DNA from: Manis javanica
Lineage: Eukaryota > Chordata > Mammalia > Pholidota > Manidae
Direction: 5' to 3'
Assembly (NCBI RefSeq): GCF_040802235.1
Contig: NC_133164.1
Location: forward strand, 89,272,302-89,336,301
DNA: 64,000 nucleotides
The position numbers and the translations under genes are program-made. The notes under the pieces were generated by a model that did no database searches, was not told where the DNA came from, and saw only the letters and a program-made list of their open reading frames with translations. Shown here piece by piece: positions 46,011 to 58,129 of the stretch; position 1 is the stretch's first letter; the number at the start of each line of letters is the position of its first letter.

Positions 46011-49000
46011 ATGAATCTAAAGCCTGCAATGGCAATAAGTACATATCTCTCAATAGTCACCCTAAATGTAAATGGACTTAATGGACCAATCAAAAGACAC
46101 AGAGTAATAGAATGGACAAAAAAGCAAGACCCATCTATATGCTGCTTACAAGAAACTCACCTCAAACCCAAAGACATGCACAGACTAAAAGTCAAGGGAT
46201 GGAAAAACATATTTCAGGCAAACAACAGTGAGAAGAAAGCAGGGGTTGCAGTACTAATATCAGACAAAATAGACTTCAAAACAAAGAAAGTAACAAGAGA
46301 TAAAGAAGGCCACTACATAATGATAAAGGGCTCAGTCCAACAAGAGGATATAACCATTCTAAATATATATGCACCCAACACAGGAGCACCAGCATATGTG
46401 AAACAAATACTAACAGAACTAAAGAGGGAAATAGACTGCAATGCATTCATTTTAGGAGACTTCAACACACCACTCACCCCAAAGGATAGATCCACCGGGC
46501 AGAAAATAAGTAAGGACACACAGGCACTGAACAACACACTAGTACAGATGGACCTAATAGACATCTATAGAACTCTAAATCCAAAAGCAACAGGATATAC
46601 ATTCTTCTCAAATGCACATGGAACATTCTCCAGAATAGACCACATACTAGCTCACAAAAAGAGTCTCAGTAAATTCCAAAATATTGAAATTCTACCAACC
46701 AATTTTTCAGACCACAAAGGTATAAAACTAGAAATAAATTCTACAAAGAAAACAAAAAGGCTCACTAATACATGGAGGCTTAACAACATGCCTCTAAATA
46801 ATCAATGGATCAATGAAAAAATCAAAATAGAGATCAAGGAATATATAGAAACAAATGACAACAACAACACAAAGCCCCAACTTCTGTGGGATGCAGCGAA
46901 AGCAGTCTTAAGAGGAAAGTATATAGCGATCCAGGCACACTTCAAGAAGGAAGAACAATCCCAAATGAATAGTCTAACATCACAATTATCGAAACTGGAA
47001 AAAGAAGAACAAATGAGGCCTAAAGTCAGCAGAAGGAGGGACATAATAAAGATCAGAGAAGAAATAAACAAAATTGAGAAGAATAAAACAATAGCAAAAA
47101 TCAATGAAACCAAGAGCTGGTTCTTTGAGAAAATAAACAAAATAGATAAGCCTCTAGCCAAACTTATTAAGAGAAAAAGAGAATCAACACAAATCAACAG
47201 AATTAGAAATGAGAACAAAAAAATCATGACAGACTCCACAGAAATACAAAGAATTATTAAAGACTACTATGAAAACCTATATGCCAACAAGCTAGAAAAC
47301 CTAGAAAAATTGGACAACTTCCTAAAAAAATACAACCTCCCAAGACTGACCAAGGAAGAAACACAAAAGTTAAACAAACCAATTACGAGCAAAGAAATTG
47401 AAACGGTAATCAAAAAACTACCCAAGAACAAAACCCCGGGGCCGGACGGATTTACCTCAGAATTTTATCAGACACACAGAGAAGACATAATACCCATTCT
47501 CCTTAAAGTGTTCCAAAAAATAGAAGAGGAGGGAATACTCCCAAACTCATTCTATGAAGCCAACATCACCCTAATACCAAAACCAGGCAAAGACCCCACC
47601 AAAAAAGAAAATTACAGACCAATATCCCTGATGAATGTAGATGCAAAAATACTCAATAAAATATTAGCAAACAGAATTCAACAGTATATCAAAAGGATCA
47701 TACACCATGACCAAGTGGGATTCATCCCAGGGATGCAAGGATGGTACAACATTCGAAAATCCATCAACATCATCCACCACATCAACAAAAAGAAAGACAA
47801 AAACCACATGATCATCTCCATAGATGCTGAAAAAGCATCTGACAAAATTCAACATCCATTCATCATAAAAACTCTCAGCAAAATGGGAATAGAGGGCAAG
47901 TATCTCAACATAATAAAGGCCATATATGATAAACCCACAGCCAACATTATACTGAACAGCGAGAAGCTGAAAGCATTTCCTCTGAGATCAGGAAGTAGAC
48001 AGGGATGCCCACTCTCCCCACTGTTATTTAACATAGTACTGGAGGTCCTAGCCACGGCAATCAGACAAAACAAAGAAATACAAGGAATCCAGATTGGTAA
48101 AGAAGAAGTTAAACTGTCACTATTTGCAGATGATATGATATTGTACATAAAAAACCCTAAAGACTCCACTCCAAAACTACTAGAACTGATATCGGAATAC
48201 AGCAAAGTTGCAGGATACAAAATTAACACACAGAAATCTGTAGCTTTCCTATACACTAACAATGAATCAATAGAAAGAGAAATCAGGAAAACAATTCCAT
48301 TCACCATTGCATCAAAAAGAATAAAATACCTAGGAATAAACCTAACCAAAGAAGTGAAAGACCTGTACCCTGAAAACTACAAGTCACTCTTAAGAGAAAT
48401 TAAAGGGGACACTAACAAATGGAAACTCATCCCATGCTCATGGCTAGGAAGAATTAATATCGTCAAAATGGCCATCCTGCCCAAAACAATATACAGATTT
48501 GATGCAATCCCTCTCAAATTACCAGCAACATTCTTCAATGGACTGGAGCAAATAATTCAAAAATTCATATGGAAACACCAAAGACCCCAAATAGCCAAAG
48601 CAATCCTGAAAAAGAAGAATGAAGTAGGAGGGATCTCACTCCCCAACTTCAAGCTCTACTACAAAGCCATAGTAATCAAGACAACTTGGTACTGGCACAA
48701 GAACAGAGCCACAGACCAGTGGAACAGATTAGAGACTCCAGAAATTAACCCAAACATATATGGTCAATTAATATTTGATAAAGGAGCCATGGACATACAA
48801 TGGGGAAATGACAGTCTCTTCAACAGATGGTGCTGACAAAACTGGACAGCTACATGTAGGAGAATGAAACTGGACCATTGTCTAACCCCATATACTAAAG
48901 TAAACTCAAAATGGATCAAAGACCTGAATGTAAGTCATGAAACCATTAAACTCTTGGAAAAAAACATAGGCAAAAACCTCTTAGACATAAACATGAGTGA

Positions 49001-49845
49001 CCTCTTCTTGAACATATCTCCCTGGGCAAGGAAAACAACAGCGAAAATGAACAAGTGGGACTATATTAAGCTGAAAAGCTTCTGTACAGCAAAAGACACC
49101 ATCAAGAGAACAAAAAGGAACCCTACAGTATGGGAGAATATATTTGAAAATGACACATCCGATAAAGGCTTGACGTCCAGAATATATAAAGAGCTCACAC
49201 GCCTCAACAAACAAAAAACAAATAACCCAATTAAAAAATGGGCAGAGGAACTGAACAGACAGTTCTCTAAAAAAGAAATACAGATGGCCAACAGACACAT
49301 GAAAAGATGCTCCACATCACTAATTATCAGAGAAATGCAAATTAAAACTACAATGAGGTATCACCTCACACCAGTAAGGATGGCTGCCATCCAAAAGACA
49401 AACAACAACAAATGTTGATGAGGCTGTGGAGAAAGGGGAACCCTCCTACACTGCTGGTGGGAATGTAAATTAGTTCAGCCATTGTGGAAAGCAGTATGGA
49501 GGTTCATCAAAATGCTCAAAACAGACCTACCATTTGACCCAGGAATTCCACTCCTAGGAATTTACCCTAAGAACGCAGCAATCAAGTTTGAGAAAGACAG
49601 ATTGCACCCCTATGTTTATCGCAGCACTATTTACAATAGCCAAGAATTGGAAGCAACCTAAATGTCCATCGGTAGATGAATGGATAAAGAAGTTGTGGTA
49701 CATATACACAATGGAATACTACTCAGCCATAAGAAGAGGGAAAATCCTACCATTTGCAGCAACATGGATGGAGCTGGAGGGTATTATGCTCAGTGAAATA
49801 AGCCAAGCAGAGAAAGAGAAATACCAAATGATTTCACTCATCTGA
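46011..49845 (+). pseudogene. L1 ORF2: L1 ORF2 (endonuclease/reverse transcriptase), broken
   Basis: ORF2 protein nicks target DNA and reverse-transcribes L1 RNA at the nick. The first 941 codons are open. The APE-like endonuclease has N19 in LNVNGLN, E48 in CCLQETHL, D150 and N152 in LGDFN, and D234/H235 in SDHKG. The reverse transcriptase runs from TPGPDGF (475) through YRPISLMN and [10 protein letters not shown] to FADDM (705-709). Motif A reads DAEKASDK where L1s normally have AFDK (Ser610). An in-frame TGA at 48834-48836 replaces a Trp codon. After it the frame stays open to tandem TGA codons at 49416-49421. An extra T near 49602 then shifts the rest into the frame ending at 49845 (MFIAALFTIAKNWKQPKCP). 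The Cys-rich C-terminal region is therefore unreachable. Met7 (46029) is an alternative start. Confidence 0.95.
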
Positions 49846-49928
49846 GGAGTATAAGAACAAAGGAAAAACTGAAGGAACAAAACAGCAGCGGAATTACAGA
49901 ACGCAAAAATGGACTAACAGGTACCAAA

Positions 49929-50033
49929 GGGAACGGGACTGGGGAGGATGGGTGGGCAGGAAGGGATAAGGGGGGGAGAAGAAAGGGGGTATTAAGATTA
50001 GCATGCATGGGGGGGAGGGAGAAAGGGGAGAGC
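49929..50033 (+). other. G-rich tract in L1 3' UTR (G-quadruplex potential)
   Basis: Several runs of three or more G occur in close order (ggggagg, gggtgggc, ggggggga, gggggt, gggggggaggg, gggg). L1 3' UTRs of many mammals carry such a polypurine tract able to form quadruplexes. That property is inferred here. Confidence 0.8.
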
Positions 50034-50178
50034 TGTACAACAGACGGAGGACAAGTAGTGATTCTACAACATTTTGCTATGCTGATGGACAGTGACTGTA
50101 ATGTGGTTTATAGGGGGACCTGGTATAGGGGAGAGCCTAGTAAACATAGTATTCTTCATGTAAGTGTAGATTAAAGAT

Positions 50179-50205
50179 AAAAAAAAAAAAAAGAAAGAAA
50201 GAAAA
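50179..50205 (+). other. Primary L1 poly-A tract with GAAA repeats
   Basis: Fourteen A residues followed by gaaagaaagaaaag. It marks where the source element's own 3' end lay. Confidence 0.9.
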
Positions 50206-50361
50206 GGGAGATTACTCCTTGATAGGATAAAACTAATGGTAAATCAAAGATTAACGCATGCTTTAAATATCCTTAATTTTGATCACTTAAAGGGTGTCAG
50301 ATGATCGGCTATGGAGGTACACTTTTCTGATAATATTCCTTTCTCTTAATAAAAAAATAAA
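50206..50361 (+). other. 3'-transduced segment and second A-rich tail
   Basis: About 145 bp of sequence not found in L1 3' ends (begins ggagattactccttgatagg) lies between the L1 poly-A and the second tail aaaaaaataaa at 50351-50361. It precedes the 3' copy of the target duplication, so it entered with the element. An AATAAA at 50348-50353 overlaps the tail. No upstream hexamer at the usual 10-30 bp was seen. Confidence 0.85.
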
Positions 50362-50376
50362 AAAGATGGGTTTTGG
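50362..50376 (+). repeat. Target-site duplication, 3' copy
   Basis: Perfect copy of 43964-43978. It is followed by ccaaggttattttt, the original downstream host sequence. Confidence 0.96.
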
Positions 50377-51055
50377 CCAAGGTTATTTTTCACACTTTTG
50401 TCTTGCTGATTAAAGGTTCTATCAGTCTCCCAAACTAAGCAGTACTCTGTGCTTCTGGAAAGGAAGGGCATGTAGCTAAGGTGTTTTTATTTTCTAAGGG
50501 TTTTGATTCACTCAAAGGACAGATATAATCCCTGCAGTCTATTTTTAGAAATGACATGAATTTAAGCTCAAAGGAGCTTTAAATAAAGGCACCATAATTA
50601 TACTAACTCCAATGCCATGAGGATTTTTTTAATTTCCTTTTGATGTAACAATAACTTCAATTCACACAATTGTTATACTTGGTGATAATGGAAATGAAAG
50701 AATAGAGTTGCCAAAAGATATATGTCAAGACCTCCTTGCAATGTTTACAGAGAGGAAATGTGGAGCCCATTTGGTAAACCCACCTGCTTCCTTAATCCCA
50801 ACAATTCCTGAAGAAATACCAGTTGGGAGAAGTGAGCCCCTGATGTCAAGGGCTGTACCCAGGCTCCAGGTCTGGTCACAGTTTTACATGAGCAGAGAGT
50901 GAGATCTCCTTAGAATTGTACAAAGCTTGCACAAGACTCATTCTACCATCTCAATTCCACTTGAGGGACTTTCACAAACCATGAAGACTTTCTGCTCCTT
51001 GCCACGTAACTCTTGACATGCTGCAAAATGTCAGTGGGTCACTTGTGAAGTTTTC
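50377..51055. other. Unique non-coding DNA
   Basis: No gene or repeat recognised. This is the host sequence immediately downstream of the L1. Confidence 0.5.
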
Positions 51056-51470
51056 CGCTAAAGACTAAATGGTGACCCCCCCACCCCCAATTAATATATT
51101 GAAGCCTTACCTCCAATGTGATGGCATTTTGAGATGGAGCCTTTGGAAGGCAATCAGGGTTACATGAAGTCATGGGTGGGGTCCTCATGATGGAATTAGT
51201 GAACTTACAAGAAGACATCAGAGGGCTCCCCATCTCCTTCCCTGTCTCTCCCTCTCTAACTCTCTCTCCCTCCCTCTCTCTTTCCCTCTGCCACGTGAGG
51301 ACACAGCTAGAAGGCAGCCATCTTCAACCCAAGGAGAGAGCTCCCACCAGACACTGGCCTTGCTGGCACCTTGATCGTGGACTCTAGCCTCCAGAACTGC
51401 AAGAAATAAATGTCTGTTGTTTAAGCCACCCAGTCTATGGTGTCTTGTTATGGCAACCTGAGCTAAGACA
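51056..51470 (+). mobile_element. MLT1: MaLR (MLT1-type) LTR, near complete
   Basis: 'gactaaatggtgaccccccc', 'tatattgaagccttacctcc', 'gatggagcctttggaaggc', 'cacgtgaggacacagctaga', 'ccagaactgcaagaaataaa' and 'tgtttaagccacccagtcta' follow the full LTR order, including the AATAAA near 51404. An internal CT-rich expansion lies at 51238-51292. Confidence 0.92.
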
Positions 51471-53519
51471 TTATTCCTTGCTTTTTTGGAAAGCAAATTA
51501 AAGTTAAAAAAGCAATGACTGACTGTTTCAGAAGAATCTGCCACTGAATTAGAAATGAAAATGGAAAAGGTTTTTGAGTTACTGCTGGAATGAAGCTGAG
51601 GCCAAATTCATGTCCAGTGAGTATCTCACTAGCCACTAGAGAGGCAAAATTGAAAGGCCAGAGCCTGCCCTCACAGCACACTATTCTAGGTTCACCACTT
51701 CTACAGGTTACTAAGCAAATAATTTCAACATCATATGCTAAGTACTGAGACTACGGGTACACTCTGAATGCAATGGGAACAAGCCCCACATAGAGATGAT
51801 GCCTATGCTAATCTTGAAGGACAAATAAGAATTACCTGGTAAGGGAAGATGAGAAGGGCTTTCCACCCAGAAAGAACAGTATGACTATGATCAGCAAACT
51901 CTAAGTCACTGGGTATCAACTGAAGTGCAAAGTATGAGGTGGGGAGTGGCCACCGTTAAAGCCAAACGAAGCCCAATGAGAGAGAAAAAAACAATAGCAA
52001 GGCACTGAGAAAACCCCATGGAGGGTCCTACTTACTCAAAGATGGGCAGCTGGTTCCAGGATGGCTGGGCATGTACCTTTATCAGCATGCCAAAGGTAAC
52101 CTAAACTTGGACTTCAAAAGAGCTGGCCCAAATCTCCTGCCCATTTCTGCTCTTGCCCGTGTCTGAGGGAGGGCAGTGGGCATCGTCTGGGCACCTAGCC
52201 ACTCCCTTGCTGCGCTACCGTCACTGAGGAGCCTCATGCAGGCTTCCCCAATCTGGATTTCAGTCTCCCCCCCATAAGCAAAGGAATCATCCATAAAGTA
52301 TTTCTCAGGGACTGAATTTTATTCTCTTACTTAAAATTTTTTGGAAGAGGACAGAGGGAATTTCATTCATTCCCTGACTTGTTCCAGTGAGAATTTTCAA
52401 TAAGCTTAAAAAGACAGTTGTTACAGACAAAATCAGAAGTAGATAAGAGAGATGAAGAAAGGAGAAAACAAGAACAGGGAGGCAGAGATGAGGCAGAGAT
52501 GACTGCCCCAAGTCCACACCAGTCGCCCACCTATGCAGCAGTGAGAGGGCTGCAGAGGCAGGGCAGGAGGGGGCTCCTGCATGGGGTCAACTGCTTTCTG
52601 GCAGCCAAAGGCGGGTTGGCACACGAGGGACCACACACTGGGTGGCTCTAAGATACAAGCAAACCCACAGCCTGGGAGAACCCATTTAATGTTAGTCTGT
52701 CTCCTAACTTTAAAATGAAAACGGACATTTACAGTTATAGACATTCAAATATTTGTTTTTACAAAGCAGAGAGCAGTTAATTTAGGAAACTTGTCAATGG
52801 CCAAGAAACGAAATGCCTTGTCTCCATCCAATTTACAAGGTACACTCCTTGTAAAACTTAGAAAGCTAAAAATACAGAAATCTGAACTGTGGTCTTCACC
52901 TGGGTCCTGTCAGAGAGTCCGCGCACAGCCTGCTGGTTGGCCCGGCCCCCCTCTGGGTGCAGCCAGGAGCCCACCAAGCGCCCTCCTCTATCAGGAAGTG
53001 CTCATCAGTGCTGTATTTCACTGAAGAGATGTAAAAGCCTGTGGGCCCAGGCACATGCAAACATGCAGTAAGTGTAGATTTCACCCCCTGGCAGTACCCT
53101 GAAGGAACTCGCTTTATTCTCCTAGGTACTAGGAATCTGCTGAAAGCCTTATATTGTGTCTTGGTGCCAGTAATGCACCCACATGTATTACATGCTTCAG
53201 CTGGTCATCTCCAGAGCCATGTGATGCCAAGACTCCACTGTGTGGTCCCACCACAGAACTCACATTCAAAGAGTGCTTCTGCCTGCCTTTGGGGGAATCC
53301 TCAGTACATCACACAGCACCATCTGCAGTACCAGCCTTCTCTGCTAGTGAGCTCAGAGGTCACACACCTTTAACTTAGAAGGTCACCTTATCTTGGCACC
53401 CTGTTCTCCCTCCTAATGAGACCCCCTCATTGCTACTTCTGTCTTCTTTCAAATATAGGTTTCTAGCAAAAAAAATAAACAATTTCCAGTTCAAAACTCT
53501 CATACCCAGGTTCGGGGGC
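51471..53519. other. Unique non-coding DNA
   Basis: No gene recognised. Several open frames of up to 110 codons overlap on both strands. Confidence 0.45.
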
Positions 53520-54190
53520 CATACTGCAACCTATTTTGTTTTTCAAATGTCATTTTTAAATAGGCAATACAAACATGATTCCTAAACCAAAAACTGTAAA
53601 AATAGGCACAGTGAAGCATCTCTCTCCCTGCCCACCTGGTCCCCATCTGTTCAGTTATTACTTCCCACCAAAGGCCACCATGTCTCTTATGTATTAGATT
53701 TTCTTTATGCATAAGTGAATATCAATACAGATTCTGTTTTTTCTTTTTTTTCACACAAAAGCTAGTACTAGTACAGTATATATACAAGTTTTATTCCTTG
53801 CCTTTTCCACTTAGTAATATGATTAGATGTCATTCCCTTGCCAGAAATACAGAGCATCACTGATTTTTTTTCACTATCCCATTGGCCCGATGGCGCCCAG
53901 CCCCCTACTGATGTACAGTGGGATGGCTCTCTGCCTTTCCCTCCTATAAGCAATGCCGTTTAATAACCCTGTACATCTGCCATTTTAGACTGGAGGAAAC
54001 CTACCTAAAGGGTAACTTCTTAGAAGCAGAAGCAGTGAGTCAAAGAGTAAACACATCTGGAAATGTAGTGAGGACTGCCAAGCAGCCCTCCACTGGGTAG
54101 AGACAACTGACATCTCCACCAGTGAGAACAGAGTGCCTGCTCTCTCCAGGCCTTGTCAACCAGATACACTGGCTTTTCAATCTCTGAATC
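53520..54190 (-). mobile_element. L1M: Old L1-superfamily (L1ME/HAL1-type) fragment, antisense
   Basis: On the plus strand: 'cttgccttttccacttagta', 'gatgtcattcccttgccaga', 'ccctgtacatctgccatttt', 'cagtgagtcaaagagtaaac', 'gactgccaagcagccctcca' and 'ctccaccagtgagaacagag'. This is the complement of an old L1 ORF2/3' end with small deletions. Confidence 0.8.
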
Positions 54191-54394
54191 ACCCCTCCAG
54201 ACAGAGGCTCAGGACAGTATAAATGCAGCCAGGCTGGAGGTGGCTGGGTGCTGGCTGCTGGAAGCCCAAAGAGCAAGGCCAGAAACAGTGAAAGGTCTTC
54301 GTGGACCTGGGGCAGCTCTCCCACACAGGCTCAAGGTGCTGGACAAACCACATACCCTCCAAGCTCCACAGAAGCAGGGCTGTGACTGAATCAC

Positions 54395-54470
54395 TACTCA
54401 GTCCCCAGGGCTCTGCAGGGCCCAGAACCTGCACGTGCTCAACAAATGTCTGCTGAGTGAATACATGAAC
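54395..54470 (+). repeat. L2: L2 3'-end fragment
   Basis: 'gcagggcccagaacctgcac' then 'gtgctcaacaaatgtctgct' and 'gagtgaatacatgaa' match the L2 terminus. Confidence 0.75.
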
Positions 54471-56100
54471 CCAGATGGCCAATGGGGCCCAGCAAGGAGG
54501 CAGGAACTGCTCCCCCTCACCCAGTATAAGGCGAGAAAGCAAATGTGTGAGACCCAGAGATGTGGTTCCCTGAGGTTCTGGGAAATGTACTCCTGAGATT
54601 CAAGGGGGAAGATTCTGCTGACGGATTTTTGGGGGACATATGGAACATCACCTCCTCTCGTGTGTGCTTGGACAGGACTGACGGAAAGTGGTTAGAAAGG
54701 AGAGTGTTCATTCATCTGTTCTGATGAAGACACTGCAGCCAGTTCCTGTTGCATTAACCTTAAAGTTTGCTCAGACATTCAGTGCATCTTCTTCCCCTTT
54801 CCAGTTTCAGTCAAGAAATATCAGTTTCAACAAGGAGTTAAACGGAGAAGCAAAAATGAGAGGCTAGCCTGTACACTGATCTCTTCAGGGCCACCATCAG
54901 CCATCTGTTGATCTTCTCAGAACGTGAGGCTAGGTCAACCTGTGGGGTCCAGGAACCCACAGTGTTACAGAAGTAGACCACTATAATACTTATTTTTAAG
55001 TACAGGACTTTTGAGCCACACCACTGAAAACACTCACTGGGTTTACTCTGGTCTGCTCAGTATCTCGACCAAGATCTCGGTCACCTGCCAGCGTGGAAAA
55101 CCAGGGTCTGCCCCACAGTCACCACCGCAAGCTGTCATGGCTCCCCAGGGCCTTGTGGCATAGCTATGAAATCAGAACTCATCCCTGTGAGTGGGATTTA
55201 ACTGCTAGAATGCGGGTATGTAGGCATTCGACAGCCACTAGAGGGAAGACACAGCCTCTTTGGCCAGCTTGGGAGACTTCTGAGTTCACCACAAAGGTAA
55301 CTCCTGGGAGCGGGGCTGGCAGGGCACCAAGGCAGCGGCTCTGAAGGGACTATTGGGCGGCCTACACGTGAAGACAGGGGGCTGGCAGAGAGGCTGAGGC
55401 CACAGGCCGCTTTCCTTCTCTCGCTCTTTCCTTTGTCAAGGGCCCATCATGGGCCAGGCACCGTGCGAGGTGCCTAAGCCCCTGGGAAGCCTGCTGCCCT
55501 GCACTCCCAGGCCTCAGGCCTCTCTCAGGCCAGGTGGGCTCTGGGGACTGGTCAGGCCTGGTGTTGGATGCCCTGAGTGAATTGGTCACCACAGGGCCTC
55601 AGTTCCCTCATGCACCCCAAGAAGTGAGAAATAGTCCCCATAATGTTACATAAAAATCAATAAGTAGAGAATGAGCCCATGTCTGTAAAAACAGACTTAA
55701 AAACCCAGTTGCATGAAGCCCCAAAGCATACCCTGAAATGTCCACAGTGCTGGGATCACACAAGCCTTTTCTTTTAACTTTACTTTCTACAATTTCTATA
55801 AGCCTTTTGGATTGTTTTTAGTGAAGGGAGTTGGACTAAGTGGTTTCTAAGGTTTTTCTCTAAGAGGTGTGATGGATCAAATTCAAGTCACACATTAAGG
55901 AAGAAGTCATTTTCTTCAGTCATGGAGAAAACACCCACCAGGAAATTCAAGACCTAAGAACTGTGCCCTTCGCATTCCCGCAGCCCAGGGGCCCAGCCTG
56001 GACACAGCTGCTCTACGGGCTGCCACGGGTGTTCCTGAGACGGGACCGACTGCGCGGTGCTGCTCTGCTGGCAGCAGGCAAGTTCCCTTCCTGGCCTCTG
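54471..56100. other. Unique non-coding DNA
   Basis: Nothing recognisable. 55300-55600 is GC-rich with chance open frames. Confidence 0.45.
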
Positions 56101-56335
56101 TTCCCCCATCAGTCATTTTTTAAAAAATGAAGTACAGTTGATATACAATATTGTATTGGTTTCAAGTATACAACACAATGATTCAAAGTTACACCCATTA
56201 TTAAATCATCACCCCAATTAGTGCAGTTACTGTCAACACAGAACGATGTTACAGAACCAGACTATATTCCCTACAGTACACTTCCGGTCCCGTGACCAAC
56301 TTATATTATGATTGGGATTTGATTCCCCATTAGTC
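56101..56335 (-). mobile_element. L1: L1 3' end, antisense, with TSD
   Basis: It carries 'gtacagttgatatacaatat', 'tgtattggtttcaagtatac', 'aacacaatgattcaaagtta' and 'agactatattccctacagta', the complement of an L1 3' UTR. Near-identical flanks ttcccccatcagtc (56101-56114) and ttccccattagtc (56323-56335) form the target duplication, so the insertion is about 56115-56322. Confidence 0.88.
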
Positions 56336-56559
56336 TTGTATCACCTCCCAGGTTCCCAGAGCTGTTTCTCTACTGTGTGGTCAGCCACTAAGGACAAATG
56401 CAGTAACGTGCGAGGACTCCAGTTCCCACACAGCCTTTCCTGGGGGGTCATGCTCATTATAATCACATTCGGACTCAGTCTCTCAAAAGCCACCCACACT
56501 GCAAATGGGACCCTTCAAGACCCAGTCTTCCTGAAGAGGCTCAATGGGAGGGGAGCACG

Positions 56560-56785
56560 CTTTGCAGTCAAGACCTGGGCTCAAGTCCAGGCTCCCTTGT
56601 TCTAGCTTAGACACCTTGCACAATGGCTTTGTTTCCTCATGGTTAAATGGGGAAGAGGAGTTACAGTTTGAACCACACAAGACCGTGGTAAGAATTAAGT
56701 AAGAAATGTGTGCCTAAGTCCCTACCACAAGGCCTGGCACCTGGTGAGCATGCAGGCAGTGTTAGCTGTGACTGCTGTTTGTACT
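56560..56785 (+). repeat. MIR: MIR SINE
   Basis: 'tgcagtcaagacctgggctc', 'ctttgtttcctcatggttaa', 'atggggaagaggagttacag' and 'caaggcctggcacctggtga' follow MIR order. Confidence 0.8.
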
Positions 56786-57789
56786 TTTTATTATATCAGG
56801 TGTTCAATGAGCGTTAAGTAGCTCTGAATCTAAAGTCTCATTAATTAATGAGCTGCTATCTATGGAGTAAAAATTATACTGTGTTTTGCCAACAGCATAA
56901 GACAGAAGGGCAGGGTTTCTGTTTGCTTGAAAAGGTGAAGGTGCCCTCACACAGCGCAGGGCAGAGGGGGTTGGACGAAGATGCCCCTCACCCTCTTTCT
57001 GCAGAAGGAGCCCACAGCTTGGAGTGCAGCCTGATAATGGAGCCTGAGTAAGTCTGCCGGCCTGCCTGCATTGGTTCCCACCTCTAGGCCTCCTCCACCC
57101 CCATGTAAAGCTGACAGTCACCTCCTCACCTGAAGCACCCACGCACACACTGACACACATGTGTATCTGGACATGCTGGGATGAAGAGCATCACCAACTT
57201 GGTGAGCCTGCTCAAAATGTGACCACCCCTAGCTCTACAGCCATAAAGCCATAAGAGGCATGAGGAGGTCCACCCCACAGGGCAAGCCAGAGATCATCCC
57301 CCAGGGAGGCCCCCTAGCCAGGCCCAGCAAGAGAAGCAGAGCGCTCCTTTAACCAGGCTGCATGGTCTTCTAGCATGGTGCACCTGCTGTTTTCCTTAAT
57401 TTACCCAGCCACTAAAGGGAGAGTGTACCTGATGGCATGGTTCTCACCTGCAGAGCATAAGCAGAATAATAAATACTGCAATGCTACCAGGAAGCCTGAA
57501 CTCACTTTCTTTACCTTGGCACAGAGCTGAATATTTACTGGAAACCCTGTCCAACCATGTATTCAAGAGAACTGGTGGACACTGCCCAGAAGAGCAAGCC
57601 ATCAGCTGGTGGTTTCTTTCCTTTCCCAAGTAACACTCTGGACCACCTGCAGTACAAAGACAAGGTCAAAGCAAGAGGCAGGAGAGGTCTGCAGGGAAAG
57701 CTGCTGCACCCAACACCTGGGCCTGCCCAGGGACTGACAGCTGCGGGCTGTGCCTTCTGAGGATGGCACCATTCCAGCACCCACATCAG
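56786..57789. other. Unique non-coding DNA
   Basis: Nothing recognisable. Confidence 0.45.
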
Positions 57790-58075
57790 ATTTTTAAATT
57801 GAAATGCAATGTAAATATAGTAAAGTGCATGAAGAGCTTGAACCTTAAATGTACAGCTCATTGAATGTTTACATCTGTGAACTCCCACGTGACCACTCAC
57901 AAAGAAAGTGACCCTTTCCAGCATCTCCAATGCTCCTTCAGGCCCCTTCCTGACCAATGTATCCGATCCTGAGTCCCCTGTGCAGCTGCATGCTTTTTTT
58001 TTTTTATTGCAGAGTACTGTTCTATTGCCTGGACAGATCATAATTTATTTTTCCCCGACTGATGTATGAACTATT
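57790..58075 (-). mobile_element. L1M: Old L1-type 3' fragment, antisense
   Basis: 'aaagtgcatgaagagcttga', 'aaatgtacagctcattgaat', 'gaactcccacgtgaccactc', 'agagtactgttctattgcct' and 'cataatttatttttccccga' match the complement of an old L1 3' region. Confidence 0.75.
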
Positions 58076-58129
58076 TCCTCTAGCTAGGGCTGACAAAGAA
58101 TGAAACTAGTATGGATTTTCTTGAATATG

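Larger units (their letters stand above)
43979..50361 (+). mobile_element. L1: Full-length LINE-1 with 3' transduction
   Basis: An autonomous-type non-LTR retrotransposon, 5' end preserved. The order is 5' UTR (43979-44977), ORF1 (44978-45833), a 177-bp inter-ORF gap, ORF2 (46011-49845), a G-rich 3' UTR (to about 50178), poly-A (50179-50192 plus GAAA repeats), a transduced non-L1 segment (about 50206-50350) and a second A-rich tail. It is bracketed by a perfect 15-bp target duplication. The perfect duplication and few coding lesions mark it as much younger than other L1 pieces in the window. ORF1 and ORF2 are both damaged, so it cannot move on its own. Family members elsewhere in this window are the 3' ends at 19997-20223 and 23706-23935. 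Confidence 0.97.

Noticed and set aside
47849..48349. 166-codon minus-strand frame opposite L1 ORF2
   Set aside because: Shadow of the reverse transcriptase region.
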